Counted from the first letter of the stretch, positions 34,574-43,825 are shown. The stretch: DNA of 64,000 nucleotides from Alphaproteobacteria bacterium (GCA_024742485.1 JANSYK010000002.1:310001-374000), one strand, 5' to 3'. The notes: generated from the letters alone by a model not told the origin. Numbers and translations: made by a program.

Positions 34574-36553
34574 ATGATAAAGCTGATCTCGCGGGCCCGC
34601 GCCCGTGAAACGCTTGCGGTGTTGGTGGCCGTCAGCCTTTCGGCTGTGATCATCACCACGATCTACAGCAATATCCGGTCGGTCGAAGAGGCGCTTCCCC
34701 GGTTCGGATTTCTGTCCTTTCGCGAACTTCACGCGCATATCAGAGATGTTGACCGGCTCAGGGACATGGTGCTCCTGGTTCGCGCCGATCCGGGGAGCGC
34801 CGAAGGTCGCGCCTTTCTTTCGGAGGCCGCGGACCTTGCCTATATCCGCTTTGCCAAGGTGGACCGAAGCCGTATCACGGCGGAGCTGGAGGTTTATGCC
34901 GGGCTACGTGACCGGGTCCTGACCATTGTCCGAACAATTGATGACATGCTGTCAGGCACAAACACGCCCGACCAGACCGTATTGAGGGCGCTGACGGCGG
35001 AACTGGAAGAAGTCGAGATCGAGTTGAACCGGCAATATTACAGTGTCGGTGAAGAATCCAATGAAGGCCTTTATGCGGCCCAGAGGGCGCTGGGGACCTT
35101 GAATGCACAGGTGCTCGCCATTCTGTTGATCCTTTCGACATTGCTCATTGGCGTTGCTCTGCTTCTCGTGCAGCGCCAGCGTGCTGCAAAGAATCTCAGG
35201 AGACTTGCCTGGCACGATTCGGTGACGGATCTGAAGAACCGTGCATGGTTGATGGAAAAGAGTGGGAAGTTCATTCTCGATGCCAAGGCAGCGAACAAGT
35301 ATCTCGGGATGTATCTCATCGATCTCGATCACTTCAAACAGGTTAATGACACGTTCGGCCATCACGTTGGCGACAGGATGCTGCAGGTGGTCTCCGAGCG
35401 CTTGAAAGCGCATAACCTGCACCGCTCGGCCGCTGCTGTTCGTCTGGGCGGTGATGAGTTCGCATTCGTCAAGGCCGCCGATAGCCCTGAAGAATTTGTA
35501 GAACTTGGTGAAACCCTCTGCCGCGAGCTGTCGGGTTATCTCGAACTTGACGGGCATCCGGTCAGATTGGCCGCCAGCATCGGCCTGTCCTGGTACCCCG
35601 ATCATGGTCAGGATATCAGTCTGTTGCTGAAACGTGCCGATCTGGCGCTTTATGCCGCGAAAGCCGATGGTCGGCAACGCATGGTGACCTATTCATCGGC
35701 GCTCAAGGCCCACTCGGACACCCGTCTCGAGATGGAGGAACGCATCCGCAAGGGGCTCGAGAACGATGAATTTTCATTGGTCTGGCAACCGCAATTGTCC
35801 GTTTCGACCGGTCGACTGACCGGTGCCGAAGCACTCCTGCGGTGGAATGACCGCCAATCTGCATCGACAATACAGCCGCCTGAATTCCTGCCGGTGGCCC
35901 GGAAGTCCGATCTGATTGTCGAAATCGACAGGATGGTTCTCCGCAAGGCCTGCCAGCAGGCGGCCGGCTGGATGCCCCATTTCCCGGATGGGTTCTCGAT
36001 CAGTGTGAACATATCCGACCGGCAACTGGAGGATCAAAATCTCTGCGCCCAACTGGCCGGACTGCTGAAGGAGACGGGCCTGCCCGCAAAGGCCCTTGAA
36101 CTTGATGTGACCCAGCATGTGTTTGCTCAGGGAACGGAGACAGTTGAAACCACGCTGGCGCAAATCAGGCGTCTCGGTGTCAGCATCGCACTGGATGATT
36201 TCGGCACCGGTCATACGGACCTTGCCGGCGTGGCCGAAATGGCGATCGATCGCATCAAGATCGACAGCACCTTCCTCAGCAAGCTTCGTGAACTGCCGCG
36301 AGGCCACAGAATGGTGAATTCGATCCTGAGCATGTGTGAGGCGCTTGAACTGAAGACGCTGGCAAAGGGTGTCGAGTGCGCCGACCAGCTGGATTTTCTG
36401 GCTGAAACAAACTGTATCTCTGCGCAGGGTTTTTACATATCGCAACCCATGTCAGCATCCGTCTTCAGCAACTACATCCTGCGTCATGGACCCGGCCATG
36501 AAGCGGCGTCTTCAGACAACCGCAACGTGCGCCTGCATTCAGGATCTCAATAG
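34574..36553 (+). CDS. Membrane GGDEF-EAL protein with degenerate EAL domain
   Basis: A 659-residue protein. A membrane helix at about 12-32 and another at about 176-200 frame a periplasmic sensor domain. The GGDEF domain follows, with intact GGDEF at 292-296 and NDTFGHHVGDRML. The EAL domain starts with EALLRW at 419, VNISDRQL, DDFGTGH and IKIDSTFL, but the LExTE motif reads DVTQ (Gln514 for Glu) and AEGVE reads AKGVE (Lys598 for Glu). Both are usually acidic catalytic or metal residues, so the phosphodiesterase is probably dead and the protein acts as a diguanylate cyclase or binds c-di-GMP. It pairs with the periplasmic SUOX-like gene upstream. Confidence 0.9.
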   Translation: MIKLISRARARETLAVLVAVSLSAVIITTIYSNIRSVEEALPRFGFLSFRELHAHIRDVDRLRDMVLLVRADPGSAEGRAFLSEAADLAYIRFAKVDRSRITAELEVYAGLRDRVLTIVRTIDDMLSGTNTPDQTVLRALTAELEEVEIELNRQYYSVGEESNEGLYAAQRALGTLNAQVLAILLILSTLLIGVALLLVQRQRAAKNLRRLAWHDSVTDLKNRAWLMEKSGKFILDAKAANKYLGMYLIDLDHFKQVNDTFGHHVGDRMLQVVSERLKAHNLHRSAAAVRLGGDEFAFVKAADSPEEFVELGETLCRELSGYLELDGHPVRLAASIGLSWYPDHGQDISLLLKRADLALYAAKADGRQRMVTYSSALKAHSDTRLEMEERIRKGLENDEFSLVWQPQLSVSTGRLTGAEALLRWNDRQSASTIQPPEFLPVARKSDLIVEIDRMVLRKACQQAAGWMPHFPDGFSISVNISDRQLEDQNLCAQLAGLLKETGLPAKALELDVTQHVFAQGTETVETTLAQIRRLGVSIALDDFGTGHTDLAGVAEMAIDRIKIDSTFLSKLRELPRGHRMVNSILSMCEALELKTLAKGVECADQLDFLAETNCISAQGFYISQPMSASVFSNYILRHGPGHEAASSDNRNVRLHSGSQ

Positions 36554-36566
36554 ACCCTCATCGGAT

Positions 36567-37247
36567 CTAAGCGCCAACCATCTCGGCCACCACATGCGCG
36601 GTTGCGCTGGAAGCAACGATGGTCGGCGCGTCACAGGCGTCGGCAACCCGCTTCCGAGTGGAATGCCGGTAGCTGATGCAGTCATAGACCACGAGGACCG
36701 GTGCGTGCTGACTCATTTGCCGGGCGGCACCATCGATTTGTGAATCGGAGGCATCCGGCGCCAAGGGTACGACAGCCGGCTCAAAACCGTTCTTGCGCCA
36801 GCGTTCGGTTGCATGTGCGACCTGTTGCCGTTTCGGGATGAAAACACCGAGTGTCTTGTCGGGAGCGCCGGCGGCACGCGCGAAATTCAACATGACGCTG
36901 GAGGCCGTGATGATCTGCTGTTCCGCGAGTTCCGGAAAATATCCGGTGCAGCACATCACGTTGACGTGGCCCCCATCTGCGCGCAGCTCGGATATCCGGC
37001 TGCTCAGTTTCCCGGTCACGAACGCTTTCGACAGCAAGGTGGACCGACCGTCCGGCATGATGCTGAAAAGCGTATCGGCATCCGACAGCGGCCTGTTTGC
37101 ACCGACCTCTTCGTCCGGCACGCCATCGAGCGCGCCAACCATGCGGATCTCGCAGCGATTGCCAAGCACACGGCGGAACTCGGTTTCCAGATCCTCGCGT
37201 GGCGATCGGCCGATAACCATCAGGCCGATGAGTGGTTTGCGGGTCAT
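36567..37247 (-). CDS. AroM family protein
   Basis: A 226-residue cytoplasmic protein whose N-terminus (KPLIGLMVIGRSPREDLETEF) and middle (VMCCTGYFPELAEQQIITAS, GVFIPKRQQ) match the AroM family (PF07302). The name comes from E. coli aroM, which lies in an aroL operon, but the molecular function is unknown; the fold is related to Asp/Glu racemase-like proteins, with the CCTG segment in the position of an active-site Cys. Its ATG overlaps the stop of the HyuA-like gene (ATGA, 37244-37247). AroM as third gene after DUF917 and HyuA suggests a role in the same small-molecule pathway. Confidence 0.82.
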   Translation of the reverse strand: MTRKPLIGLMVIGRSPREDLETEFRRVLGNRCEIRMVGALDGVPDEEVGANRPLSDADTLFSIMPDGRSTLLSKAFVTGKLSSRISELRADGGHVNVMCCTGYFPELAEQQIITASSVMLNFARAAGAPDKTLGVFIPKRQQVAHATERWRKNGFEPAVVPLAPDASDSQIDGAARQMSQHAPVLVVYDCISYRHSTRKRVADACDAPTIVASSATAHVVAEMVGA

Positions 37248-38791
37248 GACGCGTTTCCGATGGACGCCTCACCGACAACCCGGACCCGGGTCCTGATGGC
37301 GTGTCCAGGCAGGTAGCTCAATGGCAGGTCCTCCACTTCGATGACCTTGATCGTTTCCCTGTCGGCGCCGGATCGGACGGCGCTTTCGATCGCCCCGGCC
37401 TTGGCCGCTTCGATCGCATCCTCTCGTGACATATCCCGATAGATTTTGTCGGTCTCACCGCTGATTTGCGCGATGGCCGCACCGACGGCATTGGCGACGG
37501 CCTCATGCTCCACATGGACAACCTCGGAGATTCCGGGGATCGTGTCGGGGATCAGCATGGCGCCGCCGCCGACGGCGAGCAGCGGCACCGGTTCGGCATC
37601 GGTCTTCATCCGGTCGACGCTGTCGGCGATCTCGCCATATATTGTGGTCAGCGTTGAATCGATGAAGTGCCGGTCGAGCCCGGCCACCCGGGCTCTGTCG
37701 CCGAGATCGATCAGGCCGGCGGCGACCGCGATATCGGTGCAGGTGACGGTCGAGCCGCCAAACACCATCGCCTCGTCCGCAAGCCGGTAGCCGACACTGA
37801 CAGGTCCGACCTTATGCGGTTCGCGCTGCACGATGGTGCCGCCGCCGATGGCGATCGACAGCAAGTCGGGCATGCGAAACAGGGTGCGCACGCCACCGAC
37901 TTCAACAACATTGTTGGCTTCGCGAGGAAAGCCCTGGATCAGGCAGCCTATATCGGCCGTCGTGCCACCGACATCGCAAACCATAGCATCGTCAATGCCT
38001 GCCAGAAGAGCGGCGCCACGCATCGAGTTGGTCGGGCCGGAAGCGAATGAATAGACCGGATAGTCGCGCGCTTCCTCCGCAACCACCACGGTGCCGTCAT
38101 TTTGGGTAATGAACAGTTTGGCCTTCAGGCCGCTTTCGGCCACCGCATCGACAAAGGACTGGGTGATTTCATCGGCAAGGCCGACCAGAGATGCGTTCAT
38201 CAGCGCGACATTTTCACGCTCCAGCAGGCCGATGCGGCCAAGCTTGCTTGACAGCGTGATGCGGGCATCGGGATGTTCGTTGCGCACAATGTCCGCCGCC
38301 TGTTGTTCGCACTCTGACGTCAGCGGTGAAAACGTCGCTGAGATGGCAATGGCATCGACACCGTTTTGCCTGATGCTGCGCGCTGCCTGTGCGATTTCCC
38401 GGCCATTCATCGGCACCAGCGGACGTCCGTCATATTCATGCCCGCCATGGACCATGTGAACGCCGCCATTGACCTCGGCGGCCAGATCAGACGGCCAGTC
38501 GCAAAACGGCAGCAGGCTCGCGGAGGCCGGCAACGATATCCGGATTGCCGCCGCGCGCCCGAGATTGCGGCGCTGCACCACCGCATTGGTATAATGGGTC
38601 GTGCCGATCATCACCGCCTCGACAATGCGGGCGGCGTCACCGGCCTGCGTGACGATCTCTTTCAGCGCGGCGCGCACGCCGGAAGTGACATCCTCCGTTG
38701 TGAACGTCTTGACCGCCGCGACCACTTTGTTGCCGTCAATCAAAACCGCGTCGGTGTTGGTGCCGCCGACATCGATGCCAATGCGCCTCAT
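37244..38791 (-). CDS. Hydantoinase/oxoprolinase family protein (short HyuA-like), set 1
   Basis: A 515-residue ASKHA-fold protein. The phosphate-1 loop is RIGIDVGGTNTDAV at 3-16. GTTHYTNAVVQRR follows at about 64-76, the second ATP loop is MVCDVGGTTADIG, and GGVRTLFRMPDLLSIAIGGGTIV is near the middle. This is the N-terminal plus central part of ATP-dependent N-methylhydantoinase/5-oxoprolinase alpha subunits. It is shorter than HyuA proper (about 690 residues), because the C-terminal domain is absent, and no HyuB gene is nearby. It is coupled by overlaps to AroM and, at the other end, to a DUF917 gene (38788-38791). ATP-driven opening of a cyclic amide is the family-level inference. Confidence 0.88.
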   Translation of the reverse strand: MRRIGIDVGGTNTDAVLIDGNKVVAAVKTFTTEDVTSGVRAALKEIVTQAGDAARIVEAVMIGTTHYTNAVVQRRNLGRAAAIRISLPASASLLPFCDWPSDLAAEVNGGVHMVHGGHEYDGRPLVPMNGREIAQAARSIRQNGVDAIAISATFSPLTSECEQQAADIVRNEHPDARITLSSKLGRIGLLERENVALMNASLVGLADEITQSFVDAVAESGLKAKLFITQNDGTVVVAEEARDYPVYSFASGPTNSMRGAALLAGIDDAMVCDVGGTTADIGCLIQGFPREANNVVEVGGVRTLFRMPDLLSIAIGGGTIVQREPHKVGPVSVGYRLADEAMVFGGSTVTCTDIAVAAGLIDLGDRARVAGLDRHFIDSTLTTIYGEIADSVDRMKTDAEPVPLLAVGGGAMLIPDTIPGISEVVHVEHEAVANAVGAAIAQISGETDKIYRDMSREDAIEAAKAGAIESAVRSGADRETIKVIEVEDLPLSYLPGHAIRTRVRVVGEASIGNAS

Positions 38792-39909
38792 GACGAATGC
38801 TCCCCGAAGACCGATTTGAAGTCGAGATCGAACCCGAAAGCCCGTGGACCGACATTGGCCAAGCCCAACTCCGACAGGAAGACCGGCGGCGCCGGCAGCG
38901 CCACCACCGACACCCGCTGGCCGAAGCGCAGAATATCGGTTCCGATCCCCTCGCCGCTGACCGAATCGAGCACGCAGATCAGGTCCGGCGTCATCACCAC
39001 CGGATCTGCGTTACGATAGGCGACGGAATATTCATTCTGGAAATGCACGATCATCTCGGCTCCCAGGTCATCGTCCAGCCCCTCGATGATCGATTTGCCG
39101 CGCAGGAAACCTTCAGCGGCCCGCCGTTCCACATCGATGACCTTTCCGGTGAAGATTTTCTTGCCGCGCCCCGCCTGCAAAACCGCATCAATCGGGTCTG
39201 CGTGGTCGCGCTTGGCCTGAAGGATGGTCTCGCCCAGCCGGATTGCCTTGCTGACGGAATAGAGAATGCCGTGCTGCTTTATTTCGGCGCCGCTGCGCGG
39301 CGCCTTGCAGGTGGCCGCGATCGATCCGAATTCGGTGCACGCCTTGCGGCTGATCCGCTCCATCCACCGCCAGCTTGCGGCCCGTGGGACAATCAGTTCA
39401 TTGTCGCGGATATCGGCCATGGTCAGCGGATAACAGCGAAGATTGGCGATGGCTACGGATGTCATCTGGGCTTCCGGATAGGCGCGGCCCATCGTGTCGG
39501 CATCGACCACCGGATACCCGGTCAGGGCACCCACCTGCATGGGATGCACGCCATTGCCGCCGCCGATCTCCAGCGCCATGACCGCATCGAATTTGCGGCC
39601 GATATATTCTTCCATCATTCGCACCGGCTTGATTGCGAATCGCGGATCGGCGAGACGTTCCTGGCCGACCAGCGGGGCGCCCATATTGGACAGCACAGCC
39701 ACCAGCGCGTCATCGGCAAGGGCCATCGGATCGATCAGGGAGACCGTGTGACCCGCCGCGTAGAGCTGCCGCATATTGAGCAGTTTGTGATAGGGGTCGC
39801 CCCCGCCACCGGTGCCGAGGATCCAGGCGCCCTTGGCGAGCGCCTCGATGTCTTCGCCAGTCAGGGTCCGCGTCGTTTGGCTTGGAGTCCTCTGTGCCAA
39901 TGTCGTCAT
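38788..39909 (-). CDS. DUF917 family protein (S-Me-THD-like), set 1
   Basis: A 373-residue protein of the DUF917 family (PF06032). The Gly-rich AWILGTGGGGDPYHKLL is at about 28-44, MALEIGGGNGVHPM and VDADTMGRAYPEAQM follow, and the C-terminal LANVGPRAFGFDLDF closes it. Pfam links this family to S-methyl-thiohydantoin desulfurase-like enzymes (from memory), consistent with its repeated pairing with hydantoinase-like HyuA proteins. Unlike the two paralogues in set 2, the C-terminal LPC segment reads LPAPP, lacking the Cys. It is the first gene of the minus-strand trio and is divergent from a Dpp-type ABC operon. Confidence 0.88.
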   Translation of the reverse strand: MTTLAQRTPSQTTRTLTGEDIEALAKGAWILGTGGGGDPYHKLLNMRQLYAAGHTVSLIDPMALADDALVAVLSNMGAPLVGQERLADPRFAIKPVRMMEEYIGRKFDAVMALEIGGGNGVHPMQVGALTGYPVVDADTMGRAYPEAQMTSVAIANLRCYPLTMADIRDNELIVPRAASWRWMERISRKACTEFGSIAATCKAPRSGAEIKQHGILYSVSKAIRLGETILQAKRDHADPIDAVLQAGRGKKIFTGKVIDVERRAAEGFLRGKSIIEGLDDDLGAEMIVHFQNEYSVAYRNADPVVMTPDLICVLDSVSGEGIGTDILRFGQRVSVVALPAPPVFLSELGLANVGPRAFGFDLDFKSVFGEHSS

Positions 39910-40263
39910 ACTGTCATCCTGTAGCGGTCACACGGCGCGTCTGGACGGGCCGGTGGGAGTGGTGTGCGCCAGAATTTCGACGCCGGGACAGCAATTGGCA
40001 AATAGAATTATCAAATGTCCCGAATAATCCGTGCCTATGCCGGAAAAATGGTCTTAAAGCATTGAAAAATAACAGATTACAACCGAAATAGCGTCGCGTT
40101 ATAAACCCCATGAATAACCTCTATGGGGGTTCTGGCGCAAAGATAGTTTCAGCCAATATCAACCATTGACAATAACGAATTTCCACCGCCGCGCATGCCT
40201 GCAATTTTGTCACGACCCATAAGGCCCGGTTGGGCATGACAAAGACGAAAGAGGAGAACGGCA
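39910..40263. promoter_or_regulatory. Divergent promoter region between the DUF917 trio and the Dpp operon
   Basis: A 354-nt gap without genes that must hold promoters in both directions. Its centre (about 40000-40190) is AT-rich. The best feature is a T-N11-A dyad at 40105-40130. The plus-strand gene has an AGGAG Shine-Dalgarno at 40252-40256. A TTGACA at 40166-40171 lacks a good -10 partner. Confidence 0.5.
40105..40130. promoter_or_regulatory. LysR-type (T-N11-A) operator candidate
   Basis: ACCCCAT (40105-40111) and ATGGGGGT (40123-40130) are dyad arms (6 bp exact) exactly 11 nt apart between the inner T and A, the classical LysR-type T-N11-A box. It lies between the two divergent operons, and a LysR gene is the last gene of the plus-strand operon. 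Confidence 0.6.
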
Positions 40264-41853
40264 ATGCGTATTGACTGGAACTGGTTGCGATCAGCGGTGC
40301 TGGGCGTTGTGCTGGCGGTGACCGCCATCGCCGGTGCCGGGGCGGTCGAGAAGCTCGACGGCAAACTTTATCTCGTAATAGCCGGGCGTCAGCCGGTCTC
40401 GACGCTCGATCCGGCGCAGAAATACGATTACGCCATCCGTATGATGGAGCAGGCGCTCTATGACGGTCTGGTCAAATATGAAGGCAATCCGCCCGAGGTC
40501 AAACCCTGGCTCGCCGAGAGTTGGGAGGTGTCCGACGATGGTCTCGTGTGGACATTCCATCTCGTCGACAACGCCAAATTCCACAATGGCGATCCGGTGA
40601 ATGCAGAGGCTGTCCGCTATTCTTTCGTGCGGACATTGGAACTGAACAAGGGTCCGGCCTGGATGTTGCAGGATTTCCTGGCACCCGAGGGCATCGAAGC
40701 CGTCGATGACCGGACTGTGCGCTTTACCCTCAAAAAGCCCTATGCGCCGTTCCTGTCCTTTCTGCCCTGGTGGTTCATCGTCAATCCGGCGATTGTCGAG
40801 GCCAATTCCGTGGATGGCGACCGCGCTCAGACCTGGCTGAACGAAAATGCCGCCGGCTCGGGCCCGTTCAAACTCGCCAAATTCGAACAAGGCAAAGCCT
40901 ACTGGCTCGAGGTCAACAAGGACTACTGGAAGGGCTTCCCCTATGAGGCTGACAATTTCGGCGGGATTATCTACAAGCTCGTTCGTGAGAGTGCCGGACA
41001 GCGCGCCGCCCTGATCAAGGGTGAGGCAGACATCGTCGGTGGTCTGACGCCCGAGGAGATGGAAAAGATTGCCGAGCGTGAGGGCATCCACACCACAACC
41101 TTGCCGGCGCTCACGGCGTTTGGCCTCAAATTCAACACCCAGAACGAGCACATGTCCGACATCAATGTGCGCAAGGCCATCGCGCACGCATTCGACTATG
41201 ACGGCCTTGTCAAGATCTTCAACGGTGAAGCCAAACTGCAGACAAGTCCCTTTGGCGATGCCATCAAAGGCAAGATCGATGTCGCCGGCATTCCGCGCCG
41301 CGATCTGCAAATGGCCAAGGACTATCTGGCGAAATCCGCATGGCCGGATGGCGGATTCGATGTTGAATATGTCTATGTCCAGGGTTTCGAAGAAGAGCGC
41401 CAGATGGGTCTGCTTCTGATCGATGCCCTCAAGGATCTCAACATCGACGTCAAGATGACGCCCCTGACCTGGCCCAATATGGTCGGCAGAGCAGCCGAGG
41501 TCGACACTGCACCGGACATCATCGCGATCTTCGCGACACCTGTCTCGACCGATCCCGATGCCGTTGCGATCCAGTATCACCCGACATCCTTCGGCAAATA
41601 TTACGGCTCTCATTTCCTCGAAGACGAAGAATTGAAGGGGATGATCGAAAAGGCGCGCAATGAGACGGACTGGTCGAAGCGGCAGCCGATTTACGCCGAG
41701 ATCCAGGAACGCATCGTCGAGCTCCAGCCGGAAATTTTCGGCATGATGCGCAATCGCCGCTTTGCGTTCCGTGATTGGGTCAAGGGGTTCCAGGACAGTC
41801 CGATCCGCATGACCGAGGAGATCGACCTCTATCCTCTCCATATCGCGAAGTAG
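40264..41853 (+). CDS. Peptide-type ABC transporter substrate-binding protein, set 1
   Basis: A 529-residue periplasmic protein of the SBP_bac_5 family, with a signal peptide ending AGAVEKL. Typical parts are VSTLDPAQKYDYAIRMMEQALYDGL, the LAESWEVSDDGLVWTFHLVDNAKFHNGDPVNAEAV segment (split here in description) and PYAPFLSF. Such proteins bind di- or oligopeptides, opines, glutathione or other small polar molecules and deliver them to DppBC permeases. The motif LELNKGPAWML recurs as LSLNEGPAFLF in the set 2 binding protein (47634-49232), suggesting related ligands. It is the first gene of the operon, and a hairpin follows it. Confidence 0.92.
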   Translation: MRIDWNWLRSAVLGVVLAVTAIAGAGAVEKLDGKLYLVIAGRQPVSTLDPAQKYDYAIRMMEQALYDGLVKYEGNPPEVKPWLAESWEVSDDGLVWTFHLVDNAKFHNGDPVNAEAVRYSFVRTLELNKGPAWMLQDFLAPEGIEAVDDRTVRFTLKKPYAPFLSFLPWWFIVNPAIVEANSVDGDRAQTWLNENAAGSGPFKLAKFEQGKAYWLEVNKDYWKGFPYEADNFGGIIYKLVRESAGQRAALIKGEADIVGGLTPEEMEKIAEREGIHTTTLPALTAFGLKFNTQNEHMSDINVRKAIAHAFDYDGLVKIFNGEAKLQTSPFGDAIKGKIDVAGIPRRDLQMAKDYLAKSAWPDGGFDVEYVYVQGFEEERQMGLLLIDALKDLNIDVKMTPLTWPNMVGRAAEVDTAPDIIAIFATPVSTDPDAVAIQYHPTSFGKYYGSHFLEDEELKGMIEKARNETDWSKRQPIYAEIQERIVELQPEIFGMMRNRRFAFRDWVKGFQDSPIRMTEEIDLYPLHIAK

Positions 41854-41863
41854 CGCGAAACCG

Positions 41864-41892
41864 GCGACCGGCGGGCTCTTTCTGCCGGTCGC
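41864..41892 (+). terminator. Intercistronic hairpin after the substrate-binding protein gene
   Basis: GCGACCGGC (41864-41872) and GCCGGTCGC (41884-41892) are perfect 9-bp arms around an 11-nt loop, 10 nt past the stop of the binding-protein gene and 27 nt before the permease start. It probably acts as a partial terminator or 3' stabiliser to raise binding-protein expression above that of the permeases. Confidence 0.6.
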
Positions 41893-41919
41893 CCTTTCCT
41901 CGACTGAACGGATGGGCCG

Positions 41920-42930
41920 ATGCTCAAGTTGATCTACCGCCGCCTGCTGATGATGGTCGTGATGCTGCTCGGCCTGCTGGCGATCATGTTTGTAGTTGCC
42001 AATGTGGCGCCTGGAGATCCGGCCCGCCTCGCTGCCGGCCCCGATGCGACCCGCGACATGGTGGAAACCATTCGCGTCGAGCGTGGTCTCGACAAGCCGC
42101 TTCCGCAGCGCTTCGTGATTTATCTGGGCAGTGTCGTCACAGGCGATCTTGGAACATCGATCCATACCGGCCGGGCAGTGCTGCACGACCTTGCGATCTA
42201 TTTTCCGGCCACATTGGAGCTGGTTCTGTTCTCGATCGGCCTGGCCATTGTTCTGGGCATTCCGCTCGGGGTCATCGCCGCCGTCAATCACAACCAACTG
42301 GCCGATCACATCATCCGCATTTTCGCCGTATCAGGCGTCGCCATGCCGATGTTCTGGCTCGGCCTCATGCTGCAATGGTACCTGGCGCTGGAGTTGAACT
42401 GGTTCCCCCTGGGCGGGCAGCTTGATCTGATGAGCGACCCGCCGACCCGCATCACCGGCATGCTCACGGTGGATGCGCTGCTGACCGGCAATTTCGCGAT
42501 CTTTCTCGGGGCGGTGGCGCATCTGTTCCTGCCGGCCCTGTCTTTGAGCTTTCCGGCGCTTGCCTCGATCATCCGCGTCAACCGGGCCGAGATGCTGGAA
42601 ACGCTCAACCGCGATTACATCACCAATGCCCGGGCGCAGGGGATCGGCCCGTTGCGCATCGTCGCCGCTTACGCGCTGAAAAATGCCCTGCTGCCGACGC
42701 TCGCGATGATCGGATTGCGCTTTGGCTGGATGCTCGGCGGCACCGTTCTGGTGGAGGGTGTCTTCGACTGGCCCGGTGTTGGTCTTTATGCCGCCAAGGC
42801 GGCAATCAGTTCCGATTTCGAGCCGATCATGGCCGTTACCCTGGTCCTCGGCGCAAGCTTCATGCTGGCGAATCTGCTCATCGATCTGACCTATGCCGCG
42901 CTGGATCCGCGCGTGCGGGCGCAAGTGTGA
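41920..42930 (+). CDS. DppB-like ABC transporter permease, set 1
   Basis: A 336-residue inner-membrane protein with six predicted helices. MLKLIYRRLLMMVVMLLGLL is the first, a periplasmic loop with PGDPARLAAGPDAT follows, and the EAA loop is NRDYITNARAQGIGPLRIVAAYALKNALLP, which contacts the ATPase. This matches the DppB/OppB group. It pairs with the permease gene 7 nt downstream to form the channel. The ATG at 41920 is the first in frame after the hairpin. Confidence 0.94.
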   Translation: MLKLIYRRLLMMVVMLLGLLAIMFVVANVAPGDPARLAAGPDATRDMVETIRVERGLDKPLPQRFVIYLGSVVTGDLGTSIHTGRAVLHDLAIYFPATLELVLFSIGLAIVLGIPLGVIAAVNHNQLADHIIRIFAVSGVAMPMFWLGLMLQWYLALELNWFPLGGQLDLMSDPPTRITGMLTVDALLTGNFAIFLGAVAHLFLPALSLSFPALASIIRVNRAEMLETLNRDYITNARAQGIGPLRIVAAYALKNALLPTLAMIGLRFGWMLGGTVLVEGVFDWPGVGLYAAKAAISSDFEPIMAVTLVLGASFMLANLLIDLTYAALDPRVRAQV

Positions 42931-42937
42931 GGCAGCC

Positions 42938-43825
42938 ATGACGGACGTGACATTCTCTGAACGACACGAAAGCTCGATCCGCGAATACAGGCGAATGGCA
43001 GCCACGTTCCGACGGTCCTCGTCGGCCATGTTCGGGCTGGTCATTGTCCTTGTCTTTTTATTAATGGCCCTGATCGGCCCATGGATCGCCCCCTTCCCGG
43101 AGGACGCGCTCGGTGCGGTCCATCTGGACAACAAACTCCAACCGCCGAGCGCCGCGCACTGGTTCGGGACCGACGAGGTGGGTCTCGATATCTTTTCCCG
43201 GGTCCTGATCGGTGCCCGTGTCTCGCTTCAGATCGGCCTGATCGTCACCGGCGTTGCCATGTTGATCGGCGTGCCGTTGGGCATGCTGGCGGGCATGTCG
43301 GGCGGCTGGATGCGAGAGACGATCATGCGGGTAACGGATATTTTTCTGTCGATTCCGGGTCTGATCCTGGCGATTGCCATCGTCGGGGCGCTCGGGCCCG
43401 GCATCATCAATGCGATGATCGCGCTCTCGCTTGTCTGGTGGCCCGGCTATGTCCGGCTGGTCGAGGCCAAGACGCTGTCGTTGAGAAACGAGACCTATGT
43501 GGATGCGGCGCGCGCGCTGGGCGCGCCGATGCACCGGATCCTGTTTGTCCATATCCTGCCCAACTGCCTGTCGCCCATCGTCGTCAAGGCGAGCATGGAT
43601 ATGGGCATGGCGATCCTTGGCGCGGCGAGCCTCGGTTTCCTTGGCCTCGGCGCCCAGCCGCCCTATCCCGAATGGGGCGCGATGATCTCCATCGGGCGCA
43701 ACTATATGCCGGATTGGTGGTGGTACTCGTTTTTCCCGGGCCTGGCGATTTATCTGACCGTTCTCGGCTTCAATCTTCTTGGAGACGGGCTGCGTGACGT
43801 GCTCGACCCGAGGCAGCGCTCATGA
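42938..43825 (+). CDS. DppC-like ABC transporter permease, set 1
   Basis: A 295-residue permease: cytoplasmic N-terminus to about 33, first helix MFGLVIVLVFLLMALIGPWI, the FGTDEVGLDIFSRVLIGARVSL segment typical of DppC/OppC, an EAA loop in ETYVDAARALGAPMHRILFVHILPN, and the terminal GDGLRDVLDPRQR. ATG 42938 is used; the upstream open extension overlaps the previous gene. Its stop overlaps the start of the ATPase gene (ATGA, 43822-43825). Confidence 0.94.
   Translation: MTDVTFSERHESSIREYRRMAATFRRSSSAMFGLVIVLVFLLMALIGPWIAPFPEDALGAVHLDNKLQPPSAAHWFGTDEVGLDIFSRVLIGARVSLQIGLIVTGVAMLIGVPLGMLAGMSGGWMRETIMRVTDIFLSIPGLILAIAIVGALGPGIINAMIALSLVWWPGYVRLVEAKTLSLRNETYVDAARALGAPMHRILFVHILPNCLSPIVVKASMDMGMAILGAASLGFLGLGAQPPYPEWGAMISIGRNYMPDWWWYSFFPGLAIYLTVLGFNLLGDGLRDVLDPRQRS

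Noticed and set aside
40291-42309. 672-codon minus-strand frame opposite the set 1 SBP and permease
   Set aside because: The plus-strand genes have clear SBP_bac_5 and DppB motifs; the antisense frame has no recognisable domain and crosses two genes and the intercistronic hairpin.
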